Positions 8,519 to 17,639 of a DNA stretch of 64,000 bases are shown in pieces. The DNA comes from Achromobacter pulmonis. GTDB lineage: Bacteria > Pseudomonadota > Gammaproteobacteria > Burkholderiales > Burkholderiaceae_B. A program made the translations under genes and the position numbers. The number at the start of each line of letters is the position of its first letter. The stretch's first letter is position 1. The notes below the pieces were generated by a model. It was not told the origin of the DNA and did not search any database. It saw only the letters and a program-made list of their open reading frames with translations. The stretch covers positions 113,486-177,485 of the forward strand of contig NZ_CADIJV010000007.1 of the NCBI RefSeq assembly GCF_902859765.1, read 5' to 3'.

Positions 8519-9367
8519 CTACGCCTGCTCGGGCAGGTAGCCGCTGTACCCCATCAGGGTCGACAGCCGCTGCGCGATATTGCCGACGATCTCCTGCACC
8601 TGCGCGATGCTGGGTGATTCCTTGCGGTCGATGCGCTCGATGTGCGGCACATTGATGGCGGCGATGGCCTGGTCGCCCGCGCCCATCACCGGGAAGGCGA
8701 CATTGGTGATGCCGCGGATCTGGCGGCTTGGCATGCAGGCGCAGCCGTTCCTGCGCACGTCGGCCAGGAGCGGAAACAACTCGCCCGGGTCCGATTCCAG
8801 CTCGCCTTCCACCTTGATATGGGCGGCCAGCATGCGGGTGCGCTCGACCTCGTCGCGGAAGGCCAGCAGCACGTGGCCCGAGGAGGTGTCGGTCAGGCCC
8901 ATCATCACGCCCACCTTCAGGCCGAACGACCAGCGCTCGGGGCTGTCGACCTGCGCGATCACCACCACCCGGCCCGCCTGGTAGACCGCCAGGTGGCATG
9001 ACTGGCGCGAACGGTTGGCCAGTTCGCGCAGCAGCGGCAGCGCCACGCTCACCAGCGATTTGAGCGGCTGCTGGCGGTGCGCCAGCTCGAACATCTTCAG
9101 CGTCAGCGTGTAGCGGTCGTTGTCGTCGACCTGCACGTAGCCGCGCCGCTGCAGCGTCACCGCCATGCGGAAGATCTCGCTGACGCTGCGGCCGATCTGC
9201 TGCGCCAGCTCGGCCAGCGTGTAGCCGGCCGGGCTGGCGGCCAGCGCCTCCAGGATGTCCAGCCCCTTTTCCAGGGCGGGCGCGGCATAGCGCTGCGCGC
9301 CCGGCGCGTCCGGGACGTCGGCCTCGGTCGGCATGGAATCGGCGGCGGAAATCTTGGAAGCGGTCAT
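8519..9367 (-). CDS. IclR-family transcriptional regulator
   Basis: This 282-residue protein has a winged helix at about residues 28-95 (ALEKGLDILEALAASPAGYTL, then a helix-turn-helix AELAQQIGRSVSEIFRMAVTL) and an IclR effector-binding domain from about 105 (SCHLAVYQAGRVVVIAQVDSP, SSGHVLLAF, GITNVAFPVMG). It is the last gene of the SDR-FAH-IclR unit (28 bp after the FAH stop). It is the natural candidate to bind the AT-rich palindromes upstream of that unit. Confidence 0.9.
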   Translation of the reverse strand: MTASKISAADSMPTEADVPDAPGAQRYAAPALEKGLDILEALAASPAGYTLAELAQQIGRSVSEIFRMAVTLQRRGYVQVDDNDRYTLTLKMFELAHRQQPLKSLVSVALPLLRELANRSRQSCHLAVYQAGRVVVIAQVDSPERWSFGLKVGVMMGLTDTSSGHVLLAFRDEVERTRMLAAHIKVEGELESDPGELFPLLADVRRNGCACMPSRQIRGITNVAFPVMGAGDQAIAAINVPHIERIDRKESPSIAQVQEIVGNIAQRLSTLMGYSGYLPEQA

Positions 9368-9395
9368 GGCGTCGGCGTGGGGTTGAAGCCCGATT

Positions 9396-10250
9396 CTATT
9401 CGGCCCGGCGCCAGGCCCGCAGGGCCTGGCGCTGTTCGCCCAGCCCGGCGATACCCAGGCGCATCTCGTCGCCCGCCTTCAGGTACACCGGCGGCTTCTG
9501 GCCCAGGCCCACTCCCGGCGGCGTGCCGGTGCTGATGATGTCGCCCGGCATCAGCGACATGAAGCGGCTGATGTAGCTGACCAGCGTCTTGACCCCGAAC
9601 ACCATGGTGCGCGTGCTGCCGTTCTGGAACCGGTGGCCGTTTACCTCCAGCCACATGTCCAGGTCCTGGGGATCGGCGATCTCGTCTCGCGTCACCAGCC
9701 ACGGGCCGACCGGCGCGAAGGTGTCGCAGCCCTTGCCCTTGTCCCACTGGCCGCCGCGCTCGATCTGGTATTCGCGCTCGGACACATCGTTGACCACGGT
9801 GTAGCCGGCCACGTAGTCCATGGCCTCGCTTTCCTCCACGTACGACGCCTGCTTGCCGATGACCACGCCCAGCTCCACTTCCCAGTCGGTCTTGACCGAG
9901 CCGCGCGGGATGATCACCGGATCGTTGGGGCCGCTGAGCGACGAGCTGGGCTTGAGGAACAGCACCGGCTCGGCCGGCACCGGCAGGCCCGATTCGGCGG
10001 CGTGGTCGGCGTAGTTCAGGCCGACGCAGACGATCTTGCCGACCCCGCTGACGGGGCAGCCGTAGCGCACCGCGCCATCCACGCGCGGCAGGCTGGCCGG
10101 GTCGAGTTTCGCCAGCCTGGCCAAGGCGGCCGGGGCGATGGCGGCGCTATCGATGTCGGCCACCGCGCCCGACAGGTCGCGCAGCGCGCCCTGGGCGTCG
10201 ATGAGGCCGGGTTTTTCCTGGCCGGGTTGGCCGTAGCGTACGAGTTTCAT
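9396..10250 (-). CDS. Fumarylacetoacetate hydrolase family protein (probable 2,4-diketo-3-deoxy-acid hydrolase)
   Basis: This 284-residue FAH-fold enzyme contains GKIVCVGLNYADHAAE, metal-binding acidic residues in TDWEVELGVVIG, and SREYQIERGGQW-like and TGTPPGVGLG motifs. The start at 10250 (MKLVRYG) is the family start; the longer frame upstream overlaps the SDR gene. The family cleaves C-C bonds of beta-diketo acids. The combination with an SDR like 2-keto-3-deoxy-L-fuconate dehydrogenase suggests it hydrolyses 2,4-diketo-3-deoxy-L-fuconate or a similar acid to pyruvate plus a hydroxyacid. Automatic labels such as ureidoglycolate lyase are common for this subfamily and are not supported by the neighbours. 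Confidence 0.88.
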   Translation of the reverse strand: MKLVRYGQPGQEKPGLIDAQGALRDLSGAVADIDSAAIAPAALARLAKLDPASLPRVDGAVRYGCPVSGVGKIVCVGLNYADHAAESGLPVPAEPVLFLKPSSSLSGPNDPVIIPRGSVKTDWEVELGVVIGKQASYVEESEAMDYVAGYTVVNDVSEREYQIERGGQWDKGKGCDTFAPVGPWLVTRDEIADPQDLDMWLEVNGHRFQNGSTRTMVFGVKTLVSYISRFMSLMPGDIISTGTPPGVGLGQKPPVYLKAGDEMRLGIAGLGEQRQALRAWRRAE

Positions 10251-10287
10251 GCAGAGTCCTTGAAAGAAAAAAGCGCGCGCGAGCGGG

Positions 10288-11244
<957 letters not shown>

Positions 11245-11246
11245 TC

Positions 11247-11266
11247 AGTTTTTATTGATAAAAACT
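11247..11266. promoter_or_regulatory. AT-rich perfect palindrome, operator candidate (site 2)
   Basis: AGTTTTTAT and ATAAAAACT form a perfect 9-bp inverted repeat around TG. The centre is 132 bp from the centre of site 1. Both lie in the 238-bp gap upstream of the SDR-FAH-IclR unit, and the gap holds no gene of its own. Two spaced copies suggest cooperative or looping repression. Confidence 0.6.
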
Positions 11267-11296
11267 TAGAACTCGCGGTCACGAGCCGTCCCCGGG

Positions 11297-12895
11297 TCAC
11301 GCGACAGCGGCATCCTCCAGGATCATCTCGGCGCCGCGCTCGGCCACCATCATCACCGCCGCCTGGGTATTGCCGGACACCATCCTCGGCATCACCGACG
11401 CGTCCACCACCCGCAGGCCGGCGATGCCGTTGACGCGCAGGCGCGGGTCGGTGACGGCATCGGCGTCCACGCCCATGCGGCAGGTACCGATCGGGTGATA
11501 GATGGTCTGGCCGTTGCGGCGCAGGAAATCCAGCCACGCGTCATCACTGTCCACCGCCGCCCCCGGGCTCAACTCGCTTTCCACATAGTGCCGCAGGGCC
11601 GGCCGCTGCACGATGCGCCGCGCCACCCGCATGCCACCCACCAGACTGTCGCGGTCGACCTGCGCCGACAGGAAGTTCGGCCGGATCGACGGCGCCGCCA
11701 GCGGGTCGGCCGACTTCAGGTGGATCGAGCCCACTGACTCCGGCCGCAGTTGCGCCACGCCGATGGTCATACCCGGCGCGCGATCGAGGATGCGCTCGGC
11801 CGCGTTGGCGTAGCTGGCGTGCACGAAGAAATACTGCACGTCGGCCGCCGGCAGGTCCGGCGCGCTCTTGACGAAACCGTGCACCAGCCCCGTTCCCAGC
11901 GTCAGGATGCCCTTGCGGCGGGTGTAGTAGCGCGCCACCTGCTGCGCCAGACGCCAGCCGCGCGACATCTCGTTAAGCGTCACGGTGTTCCTGACCCGCC
12001 AGTTCATGCGCGTGGCGAAATGGTCGATGTAGTTCTCGCCCACCTGCGGTTGGGCGTGCACCACCGCGATGCCGAAGGATCGCAGCAGCGCGGGGTTGCC
12101 CACGCCCGACAGCTCCAGCAATTGCGGCGACTGCACCGCGCCCAGGCACAGCAGCGTCTCGCGCCGCGCCCGCACGGTAAATTCCTGGCCGTTCTTGCGG
12201 TACGCCACGCCGACGCAACGCTTGCCCTCGAACAGCAGCCGCGTCACGTGGGCGCCGCATTCCACCGTCAGGTTCTTGCGGCCGGCGGCGGGTTTCAGGT
12301 AACCGTCCACCACGCTCCAGCGGCGCCCGTGGCGCTGCACCACCTGGTAATAGCCGACCCCGTCCTGGCAGCCGGCGTTGTAGTCGGGATTGAGCGGCAG
12401 GCCGTCTTCCTGCGCCGCGCGCAGGAAGGCGTCGGACAGCGGAAAGCGCTCGGCCACTTCCTCCACGTGCATCGGGCCGGACTTGCCGCGGGTCGGGCCG
12501 CCCGGCTCATAGCACTCGATCTTGCGGAACACGCGCTCGGCGGTGCGCGCGCCCCAGCCGGTGGCGCCAGCGGCCTCCCAACCGTCGTAGTCCTGCGGCC
12601 GGCCGCGCACGTAGATCATGCCGTTTATAAGCGTCGAGCCGCCCAGGCCCTTGCCGCGCGGCACGGCAATGGCGCGGCCGTAGACGTTGTCCTCCGGCTC
12701 GGTGGCAAAGCGCCAGTTGTAGTCGGGGTTCACCAGCAGCTTGGAAAAGCCCGCCGGGATCGAGATCCACATGCTGCGCGCCTCGTGCCCGGCCTCCAGC
12801 ATCAGCACCCGGTGGCGCCCGTCGGCCGTCAAGCGGTTGGCCAGGATGCAGCCGGCCGTGCCGCCGCCCGCGATAATGAAGTCGTAATCGCCCAT
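11297..12895 (-). CDS. GMC-family FAD oxidoreductase (choline dehydrogenase-like)
   Basis: This 532-residue flavoenzyme has the N-terminal FAD motif IIAGGGTAGCILANRL, GMC signature 1 around RGKGLGGSTLINGMIYVRG, signature 2 GAVQSPQLLELSGVG, and the C-terminal catalytic region with the His of YHPIGTCRMG and the Asn of VSGNTQAA. The family oxidises alcohols (choline, sugars, polyols) to aldehydes or acids with electrons to the respiratory chain. It is last in the transketolase-shikimate-dehydrogenase-like-GMC operon, 19 bp after the previous stop, so it likely oxidises an alcohol intermediate of the pathway. The substrate is unknown. Confidence 0.9.
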   Translation of the reverse strand: MGDYDFIIAGGGTAGCILANRLTADGRHRVLMLEAGHEARSMWISIPAGFSKLLVNPDYNWRFATEPEDNVYGRAIAVPRGKGLGGSTLINGMIYVRGRPQDYDGWEAAGATGWGARTAERVFRKIECYEPGGPTRGKSGPMHVEEVAERFPLSDAFLRAAQEDGLPLNPDYNAGCQDGVGYYQVVQRHGRRWSVVDGYLKPAAGRKNLTVECGAHVTRLLFEGKRCVGVAYRKNGQEFTVRARRETLLCLGAVQSPQLLELSGVGNPALLRSFGIAVVHAQPQVGENYIDHFATRMNWRVRNTVTLNEMSRGWRLAQQVARYYTRRKGILTLGTGLVHGFVKSAPDLPAADVQYFFVHASYANAAERILDRAPGMTIGVAQLRPESVGSIHLKSADPLAAPSIRPNFLSAQVDRDSLVGGMRVARRIVQRPALRHYVESELSPGAAVDSDDAWLDFLRRNGQTIYHPIGTCRMGVDADAVTDPRLRVNGIAGLRVVDASVMPRMVSGNTQAAVMMVAERGAEMILEDAAVA

Positions 12896-12914
12896 CGTCT
12901 GGTCCGTCGCCGCC

Positions 12915-13724
12915 TCATGCCCGCGCGGCCGGCGCCACGCCCATCATTTCCGCCATCAGCTCGATCTGCCCGGCCAGCATCGGCGCGCCGTAGTGCACCT
13001 TGCAGCCGCGCGCCCGCGCCGCCACCAGCAACGGCGTATCGGCCGGCTGCATGATGACCTCGCACACCAATTGGTCGGGCGTCAGGCGCGCCGTGTCCAG
13101 CGGCAGCGCGTCGTCCGGCTTCATGCCCAGCGAAGTGCCGTTGACCACCAGGTCATGGCCCGCCGGATCGGCCGTGCCGACCGTGATGTCGGCCCCGGGA
13201 TGCAGCGACAGGATGCGCGCCTTCAGGTCCTCGGCCTTGGCCGGCGTGCGGTTGGCGATGGTCAGCCGCGACACGCCCGCCTGCACCAGGGCGAAGCCGA
13301 TGGCATTGGCCGCGCCGCCGGCCCCGGCCAGATAGGCGCTCTTGTCCTCGGGCGCCACGCCGTGCGTGCGCAGGCCGCGCACGAAGCCCTCGCCGTCCAG
13401 CATGTGCGCCACCAGGCGGCCGTCGGCCTCGCGCCGCACCACATTGGCCGCGCCGATCTTGCGCGCCACCGGCGTGGCGTCGTCGGCCAGCGCCAGGATC
13501 GCCGCCTTGTGCGGCATGGTGATGATCAGGCCGCCCAGGTTCTCCAGCCGGCGCAACCCGGCCACCACCTCGGCCAGGTTATCCGGCCGCGCATGGAACG
13601 GCACGCAAACCCCATCGAAGCCGATGCGGGCGAAATGCTCGTTCAGGCGCTGCGGGGTTTTGACGTGATAGATCGGGTCGGCCAGGATGCCGAACAGGCG
13701 GGTATTGCCGCTGATTTCCTTCAT
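12915..13724 (-). CDS. Shikimate/quinate dehydrogenase-family protein with altered substrate site
   Basis: This 269-residue AroE-family protein has the catalytic Lys in IITMPHK, the partner Asp in MLDGEGF and the nucleotide-binding loop AGAGGAANA. The motif that in AroE holds the two shikimate-carboxylate serines (HSxSP) reads HVKTP here, so one serine is Val and the other Thr. This argues for a different substrate and a catabolic rather than biosynthetic role. ATG at 13724 (MKEISGNTRLFG) is preferred over an upstream in-frame start. It sits in the operon between the transketolase halves and the GMC enzyme. Confidence 0.87.
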   Translation of the reverse strand: MKEISGNTRLFGILADPIYHVKTPQRLNEHFARIGFDGVCVPFHARPDNLAEVVAGLRRLENLGGLIITMPHKAAILALADDATPVARKIGAANVVRREADGRLVAHMLDGEGFVRGLRTHGVAPEDKSAYLAGAGGAANAIGFALVQAGVSRLTIANRTPAKAEDLKARILSLHPGADITVGTADPAGHDLVVNGTSLGMKPDDALPLDTARLTPDQLVCEVIMQPADTPLLVAARARGCKVHYGAPMLAGQIELMAEMMGVAPAARA

Positions 13725-13778
13725 TGCTTGTCTCCGTGTCGTGGCGCCGCGCCGGGCGCCTTTCAATGCCGCCATGCC

Positions 13779-14765
13779 CTATCGCTGCAGCAGTTCGCGC
13801 GCCACCGCCTCGATGCCGGCGCCGTCGAGCCGGTAATGGGCGTACAGCGTGGTAGGCGGCGCGATCAGGCTGTATTCGTCGTAGATGCCATGGCGCCGCA
13901 GGCGCGTGCCGCTGCCGGCGTCCGCCAGCACCTCGGCCACCGCCGAGCCCAGGCCGCCCATGACATTGTGTTCCTCCACCGTCAGCAGCGCGCGCGCCTG
14001 CCCGGCCGCATCCAGCACCGCTTCGCGGTCCAGCGGCTTGAGGGTCGGCATGTCGATCACGCCTACCGACAGGCCATCTTCGCGCAGCCGCGCGGCGGCC
14101 TCCAGCGCCGCGTGCAGCGTGATGCCGCAGGCGATGATGTTCAGGTCGCTGCCGCGAGAATGGACGATGGCGCGGCCGAAGGTGAACGACGTGCCGTCGT
14201 CATAGACCTGCGGATCGCGGCCGCGGCCGATGCGGAAGTAGATCGGCTCGGGCCAGTCCGCCGAGGCCTTGATGGCCGCCGCCAGTTGCGGCCCGTCGGC
14301 CGGCGACACCACGGTCAGCCCGGCGATGGCGCGCATGGTGGAGATGTCTTCGGTGGCGTGGTGCGACGTGCCGTAGAAGCCCAGGCTGATGCCGGTGTGA
14401 TGGCCGATCAGCCGCACCGGCAGCTTGGTATAGGCCACGTCCATGCGGATCTGTTCGCAGCACAGCAAGCCCAGGAACGAGGCAAAGGTGGCCACGAACG
14501 GCATCGCGCCGGTGGTGGCCAGGCCGGCCGCGGCCGACACCATGTTCTGCTCGGAAATGCCGAACTGTACGTAGCGGTCGGGGTAGGCCGAGGCGAAGCG
14601 GTTCAGGCCATTGGAATATTGCAGGTCGGCCGAGCCGGCCACCACCGGATGCCCGGCCCGCGCCAGCTCGATCAGCGCGTCGGAAAGATACGACAGCCCG
14701 GGGTTCACCGCGTTCAGGGCGCGGTACTGCCAGGAATCGGGGGAAAGCGTCTGTGCCTGTGCCAT
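13779..14765 (-). CDS. Transketolase, C-terminal (pyrimidine/C) subunit
   Basis: This 328-residue protein matches the second half of transketolase: pyrimidine-binding domain (SADLQYSNGL, FGISEQNMVSAAAGLA, the catalytic-region Glu of ISEQ, GTSHHATEDISTMRAI) and C-terminal domain (ALLTVEEHNVMGGLGSAVAEVL). It begins directly at the end of the N-subunit gene, so the two halves form a heteromer. Split transketolases transfer two-carbon ketol units and are common in dedicated sugar or acid breakdown clusters separate from the housekeeping full-length enzyme. Confidence 0.92.
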   Translation of the reverse strand: MAQAQTLSPDSWQYRALNAVNPGLSYLSDALIELARAGHPVVAGSADLQYSNGLNRFASAYPDRYVQFGISEQNMVSAAAGLATTGAMPFVATFASFLGLLCCEQIRMDVAYTKLPVRLIGHHTGISLGFYGTSHHATEDISTMRAIAGLTVVSPADGPQLAAAIKASADWPEPIYFRIGRGRDPQVYDDGTSFTFGRAIVHSRGSDLNIIACGITLHAALEAAARLREDGLSVGVIDMPTLKPLDREAVLDAAGQARALLTVEEHNVMGGLGSAVAEVLADAGSGTRLRRHGIYDEYSLIAPPTTLYAHYRLDGAGIEAVARELLQR

Positions 14766-15623
14766 TCAGATCTCGCGGGTCATGATTTCGTCGATGGCGG
14801 CCTGCGCGTCCTGCGGCGCCAAGTAGCCCAGATGCCAGCCAGGTTCGGTTTCCATATGGGAAACGCCCTTGCCCTTGATGGTTTTGGCGATGACGCAGGC
14901 GGGCCGCGCGCGCGCCTGGTCGGCGCGCAGGCGGCGCAGCAGCGCGGTCAGCGCCACCAGGTCGTGGCCGTCGACCTCGTGCACCTCCCAACCGAAGGCC
15001 TGCCACTTGTCGCGCAGCGATTCCACGCCGATCACGTCGTCAACCTTGCCGTCGAGCTGGTAGCCGTTGCGGTCGATGATGGCGACCAGGCGCGACAGTT
15101 TGTGATGCGCGGCGAACAGCGCCGCTTCCCACACCTGCCCTTCCTGCATCTCGCCGTCGCCCAGCATCACGAACACGTTGAAGTCGCGCTGGCTCATGCG
15201 GCCGCCCAGCGCCATGCCGGCGCCGTTGGACAGCGCGTGGCCAATGGAGCCGGAACTGAAATCCACCCCCGGCACCTTGGTCATGTCGGGATGGTCGCCC
15301 AGCGGACTGCCCAGGCGGGTGTAGCCGTCCAGCAGCGCATGCGGGATAAAGCCGTGGTCGGCCAGCACCGGGAACAGCCCTACCGCCGCGTGGCCCTTGC
15401 CCATCAGGAAGCGGTCGCGGTCCGGCCAGGCCGGCTCGCCCGGCCGCAGCCGCATCACGTCGTAGTACAGCGCGGCAAAGATCTCGGCGCATGAAAACAC
15501 CGAGCTGTAGTGCCCGACCTTGGCGATCTCGATCAGCCGGATGGTTTCCAAACGGATATGACGGGCCTTTTCCCGCAGCCTCCGCAACTCGTCTTCTGTG
15601 GGGTCACCCCGGTCCTGGCGCAT
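14766..15623 (-). CDS. Transketolase, N-terminal (thiamine diphosphate) subunit
   Basis: This 285-residue protein carries the diphosphate-binding half of transketolase: KVGHYSSVFSCAEIFAALY, GKGHAAVGLFPVL, SSGSIGHALSNGAGMALG and the metal-binding GDGEMQEGQVWEAALFAAHHKL...IDRNGYQ. The start at 15623 is preferred because a GGAGGAG ribosome-binding site lies 5 bp before it, whereas the in-frame ATG at 15641 has none. It is the first gene of the minus-strand operon. The palindrome at 15646-15658 lies 23 bp upstream of its start. Confidence 0.92.
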   Translation of the reverse strand: MRQDRGDPTEDELRRLREKARHIRLETIRLIEIAKVGHYSSVFSCAEIFAALYYDVMRLRPGEPAWPDRDRFLMGKGHAAVGLFPVLADHGFIPHALLDGYTRLGSPLGDHPDMTKVPGVDFSSGSIGHALSNGAGMALGGRMSQRDFNVFVMLGDGEMQEGQVWEAALFAAHHKLSRLVAIIDRNGYQLDGKVDDVIGVESLRDKWQAFGWEVHEVDGHDLVALTALLRRLRADQARARPACVIAKTIKGKGVSHMETEPGWHLGYLAPQDAQAAIDEIMTREI

Positions 15624-15645
15624 GGCGTCTCCTCCGCGCATTAGA

Positions 15646-15658
15646 ATATATGATATAT
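15646..15658. promoter_or_regulatory. GntR-family operator candidate, site 1 (ATATATGATATAT)
   Basis: This perfect palindrome, ATATAT-G-ATATAT, lies in the divergent gap between the transketolase operon and the GntR gene. The identical 13-mer recurs upstream of livK, and a related dyad lies upstream of the SDR at 20312. The location suggests repression of the transketolase operon and autoregulation of the GntR gene. Confidence 0.7.
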
Positions 15659-15761
15659 AATATACCCATCGCGCTTGAATTGGCCAGGGCGGGATAGAAT
15701 TCAGCCGGGCGCCGTTTCACGGCTTGCCCCCATTCCATCGAACCCGCAAGCCTCGACCGTC

Positions 15762-16466
15762 ATGCCCAGCCTGAAACCGGTAAAAAAAGAGAACCTCTCC
15801 GTCAAGGTCTACAACGAGATCCGCAGTGCCCTGATCAACGGGCAGTACGAACCCGGAGAGCGCCTCATCATTGGCGAGCTGGCCCAGGAAATGGGCGTCT
15901 CGATCACGCCCGTGCGCGAGGCCATCTTCCGCCTCATCAGCGAACAGGGCCTGGAAATGCAGGCCGCCACCGCGGTCTACGTGCCCTACGTCAATTCGGA
16001 AAAGCTGCGCGAGATCCAGCAGATCCGCTTCCATCTCGAAGGCATGGGCGCGGCCGAGGCCGCCAGGAACATCACGCGCAAGCAACTGGACAACCTGATC
16101 GCGCTGCAGAAGGACTTCATCTCCTGCACCTCGACCGACCCCAAGCGCGCCAGCTACCTGAACCGCAAGTTCCACTTCGGCATTCTGGAAGCCAGCAACA
16201 AGCCCATCCTGCGCAACACCGTGGAATCGTTCTGGGTCATCACCGGCCCGATCCTCAAGGTGTTCCACGTCAAGACCGCCGGGCTCGACTATTCCCAGGA
16301 CGAGCACCGCCACGAAGCGGTGCTGGCCGCGCTGGAGGCGCGCGACCCCGAAGCCGCCACCAAGGCGATCCAGGCCGACCTGGTGTGGGGCGGCAAGATC
16401 ATGATCGACTGGTTGGTCGAACGCGAAAAAGAACTCGACTACCGCCCGCCCGGGCCTCGCAAATAG
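15762..16466 (+). CDS. GntR-family (FCD subfamily) transcriptional regulator
   Basis: This 234-residue protein has an N-terminal winged helix (LSVKVYNEIRSALINGQYEPGERL, then ELAQEMGVSITPVREAIFRL) and an all-helical FCD effector domain (EIQQIRFHLEGMGAAEAA, RKFHFGILEASN, DEHRHEAVLAALEARD with the metal-ligand-type Asp/His pattern). ATG at 15762 (MPSLKPVKK) is preferred over earlier in-frame starts. It sits centrally in the catabolic cluster, and its probable operators occur at the cluster's three promoters. Confidence 0.92.
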   Translation: MPSLKPVKKENLSVKVYNEIRSALINGQYEPGERLIIGELAQEMGVSITPVREAIFRLISEQGLEMQAATAVYVPYVNSEKLREIQQIRFHLEGMGAAEAARNITRKQLDNLIALQKDFISCTSTDPKRASYLNRKFHFGILEASNKPILRNTVESFWVITGPILKVFHVKTAGLDYSQDEHRHEAVLAALEARDPEAATKAIQADLVWGGKIMIDWLVEREKELDYRPPGPRK

Positions 16467-16475
16467 GAAGATTCG

Positions 16476-17543
16476 ATGCTGAAGATTTTCGGTGCTCCCG
16501 GCCGCTACATCCAGGGAGCCGGCGCCCTCGACGCACTGGGCGGTTACGCCGCCCTGTTCGGCCGCCGCGCCGCCCTGGTCATCGACCGTTACGTGCAGGG
16601 CGTGCTGGGCCCGAGAATCGAAGCATTGTGCGGCGCCCACGGCGTGGCGCTGACGGCCCTGCCGGTTGAAGGCGACATCACGCCCGCGTCGATCGCGGCG
16701 CTGCGCGCGCAGGCCGCGGCCGCCGGCATCGACATGGTGATCGCGGTGGGCGGCGGCAAGGCGCTGGACGCCGGCAAGGCGGTGGCCAAGGCCGGACACT
16801 GCCACCTCGTCACCGTGCCCACGGTCGCCTCGAACGACGCGCCCACCAGCAAGAACTACGTGCTGTACGACGCCCATCACAACCTCCTGGCGGTCGAGCA
16901 CATGCTGTTCAACCCGACCATCGTGCTGGTCGACACCGCCGTCATCGCCACCGCGCCCGCCGCGTTCTTTCGCGCCGGCCTGGGCGATGCCATCTCCAAG
17001 AAATTCGAGGCCGAACAATGCGCCCGCAACGGCGGGCGCAACATGTACGACGGCGCCCCGCCGCTGACGGCCCAACTGATCGCCGACGGCTGCCTGCGCA
17101 CGCTGCTGGCCGACGGCGCCGACGCGCTGGCGGCCGCCGGCAGCGGCCAGCCCACGCCCGCCTTTGAACGCGCGGTGGAAGCCATGATCCTGATGAGCGG
17201 CCTGGGTTTCGAGAGCGGCGGCCTGTCGATCGCCCACGCCCTGACACGCGGCCTGCCGCAGATCAACGGCCTGGCCAGCGCGCCGCACGGGCTGCTGGTG
17301 GCCGTCGGCCTGCTGGTGCAGCTCGACCTGGAGGCGCGCCAGGACGGCATGCTGGCTACCCTGACGCAATGGTACGAACAGGTCGGGCTGCCGACCACGC
17401 TGGCGGCACTGGGCGCGCCCGCGCCGTCCGCGGCCGAACTGGCGCAGGCCGCCGAACTGACGCTAGCCGCGCGCCATGCCGCCAATTTCGATCGTCCGCT
17501 GGACATCAAGACCCTCGTCGACGCTTTGCGCCGCCACGCCTGA
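16476..17543 (+). CDS. Iron-containing/GldA-like alcohol dehydrogenase
   Basis: This 355-residue protein of the glycerol dehydrogenase branch has the NAD-binding loop GGGKALDAGKAVA, TVPTVASNDAPTS, and metal ligands in GLGDAISKKFE (Asp), SGGLSIAHAL (His) and SAPHG (His). The family oxidises polyols to ketones. It starts 9 bp after the GntR stop with an AGGAAG ribosome-binding site, so it is probably cotranscribed with the regulator. The substrate is likely a hydroxylated pathway intermediate; glycerol itself is not implied by the context. Confidence 0.9.
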   Translation: MLKIFGAPGRYIQGAGALDALGGYAALFGRRAALVIDRYVQGVLGPRIEALCGAHGVALTALPVEGDITPASIAALRAQAAAAGIDMVIAVGGGKALDAGKAVAKAGHCHLVTVPTVASNDAPTSKNYVLYDAHHNLLAVEHMLFNPTIVLVDTAVIATAPAAFFRAGLGDAISKKFEAEQCARNGGRNMYDGAPPLTAQLIADGCLRTLLADGADALAAAGSGQPTPAFERAVEAMILMSGLGFESGGLSIAHALTRGLPQINGLASAPHGLLVAVGLLVQLDLEARQDGMLATLTQWYEQVGLPTTLAALGAPAPSAAELAQAAELTLAARHAANFDRPLDIKTLVDALRRHA

Positions 17544-17546
17544 CCC

Positions 17547-17569
17547 GCGCCGGGCCATCCGCCCGGCGC
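17547..17569. terminator. Hairpin between convergent genes
   Basis: GCGCCGGGC and GCCCGGCGC form a perfect 9-bp stem around CATCC in the 96-bp gap between the GldA-like gene and the convergent BKACE gene. No T run follows, so it is a weak or factor-dependent terminator at best. Confidence 0.4.
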
Positions 17570-17639
17570 CATGGCCCGCGAACCCGGCGCCGCGCCGAGG
17601 CGTCACCCCGACACGCGGCGCCGGCGCGGCCGGCGCGTG

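Noticed and set aside
9396-10250. Ureidoglycolate lyase (purine catabolism)
   Set aside because: This label is often given to this FAH subfamily, but no allantoin or ureide genes are near and the coupled SDR points to deoxy-sugar-acid breakdown.
12993-15494. An 833-residue open frame on the plus strand
   Set aside because: It is antisense to the shikimate-dehydrogenase-like and both transketolase genes, whose motifs are clear, and its translation is rich in Arg, His, Gln and Ala, as expected of a GC-rich shadow frame.
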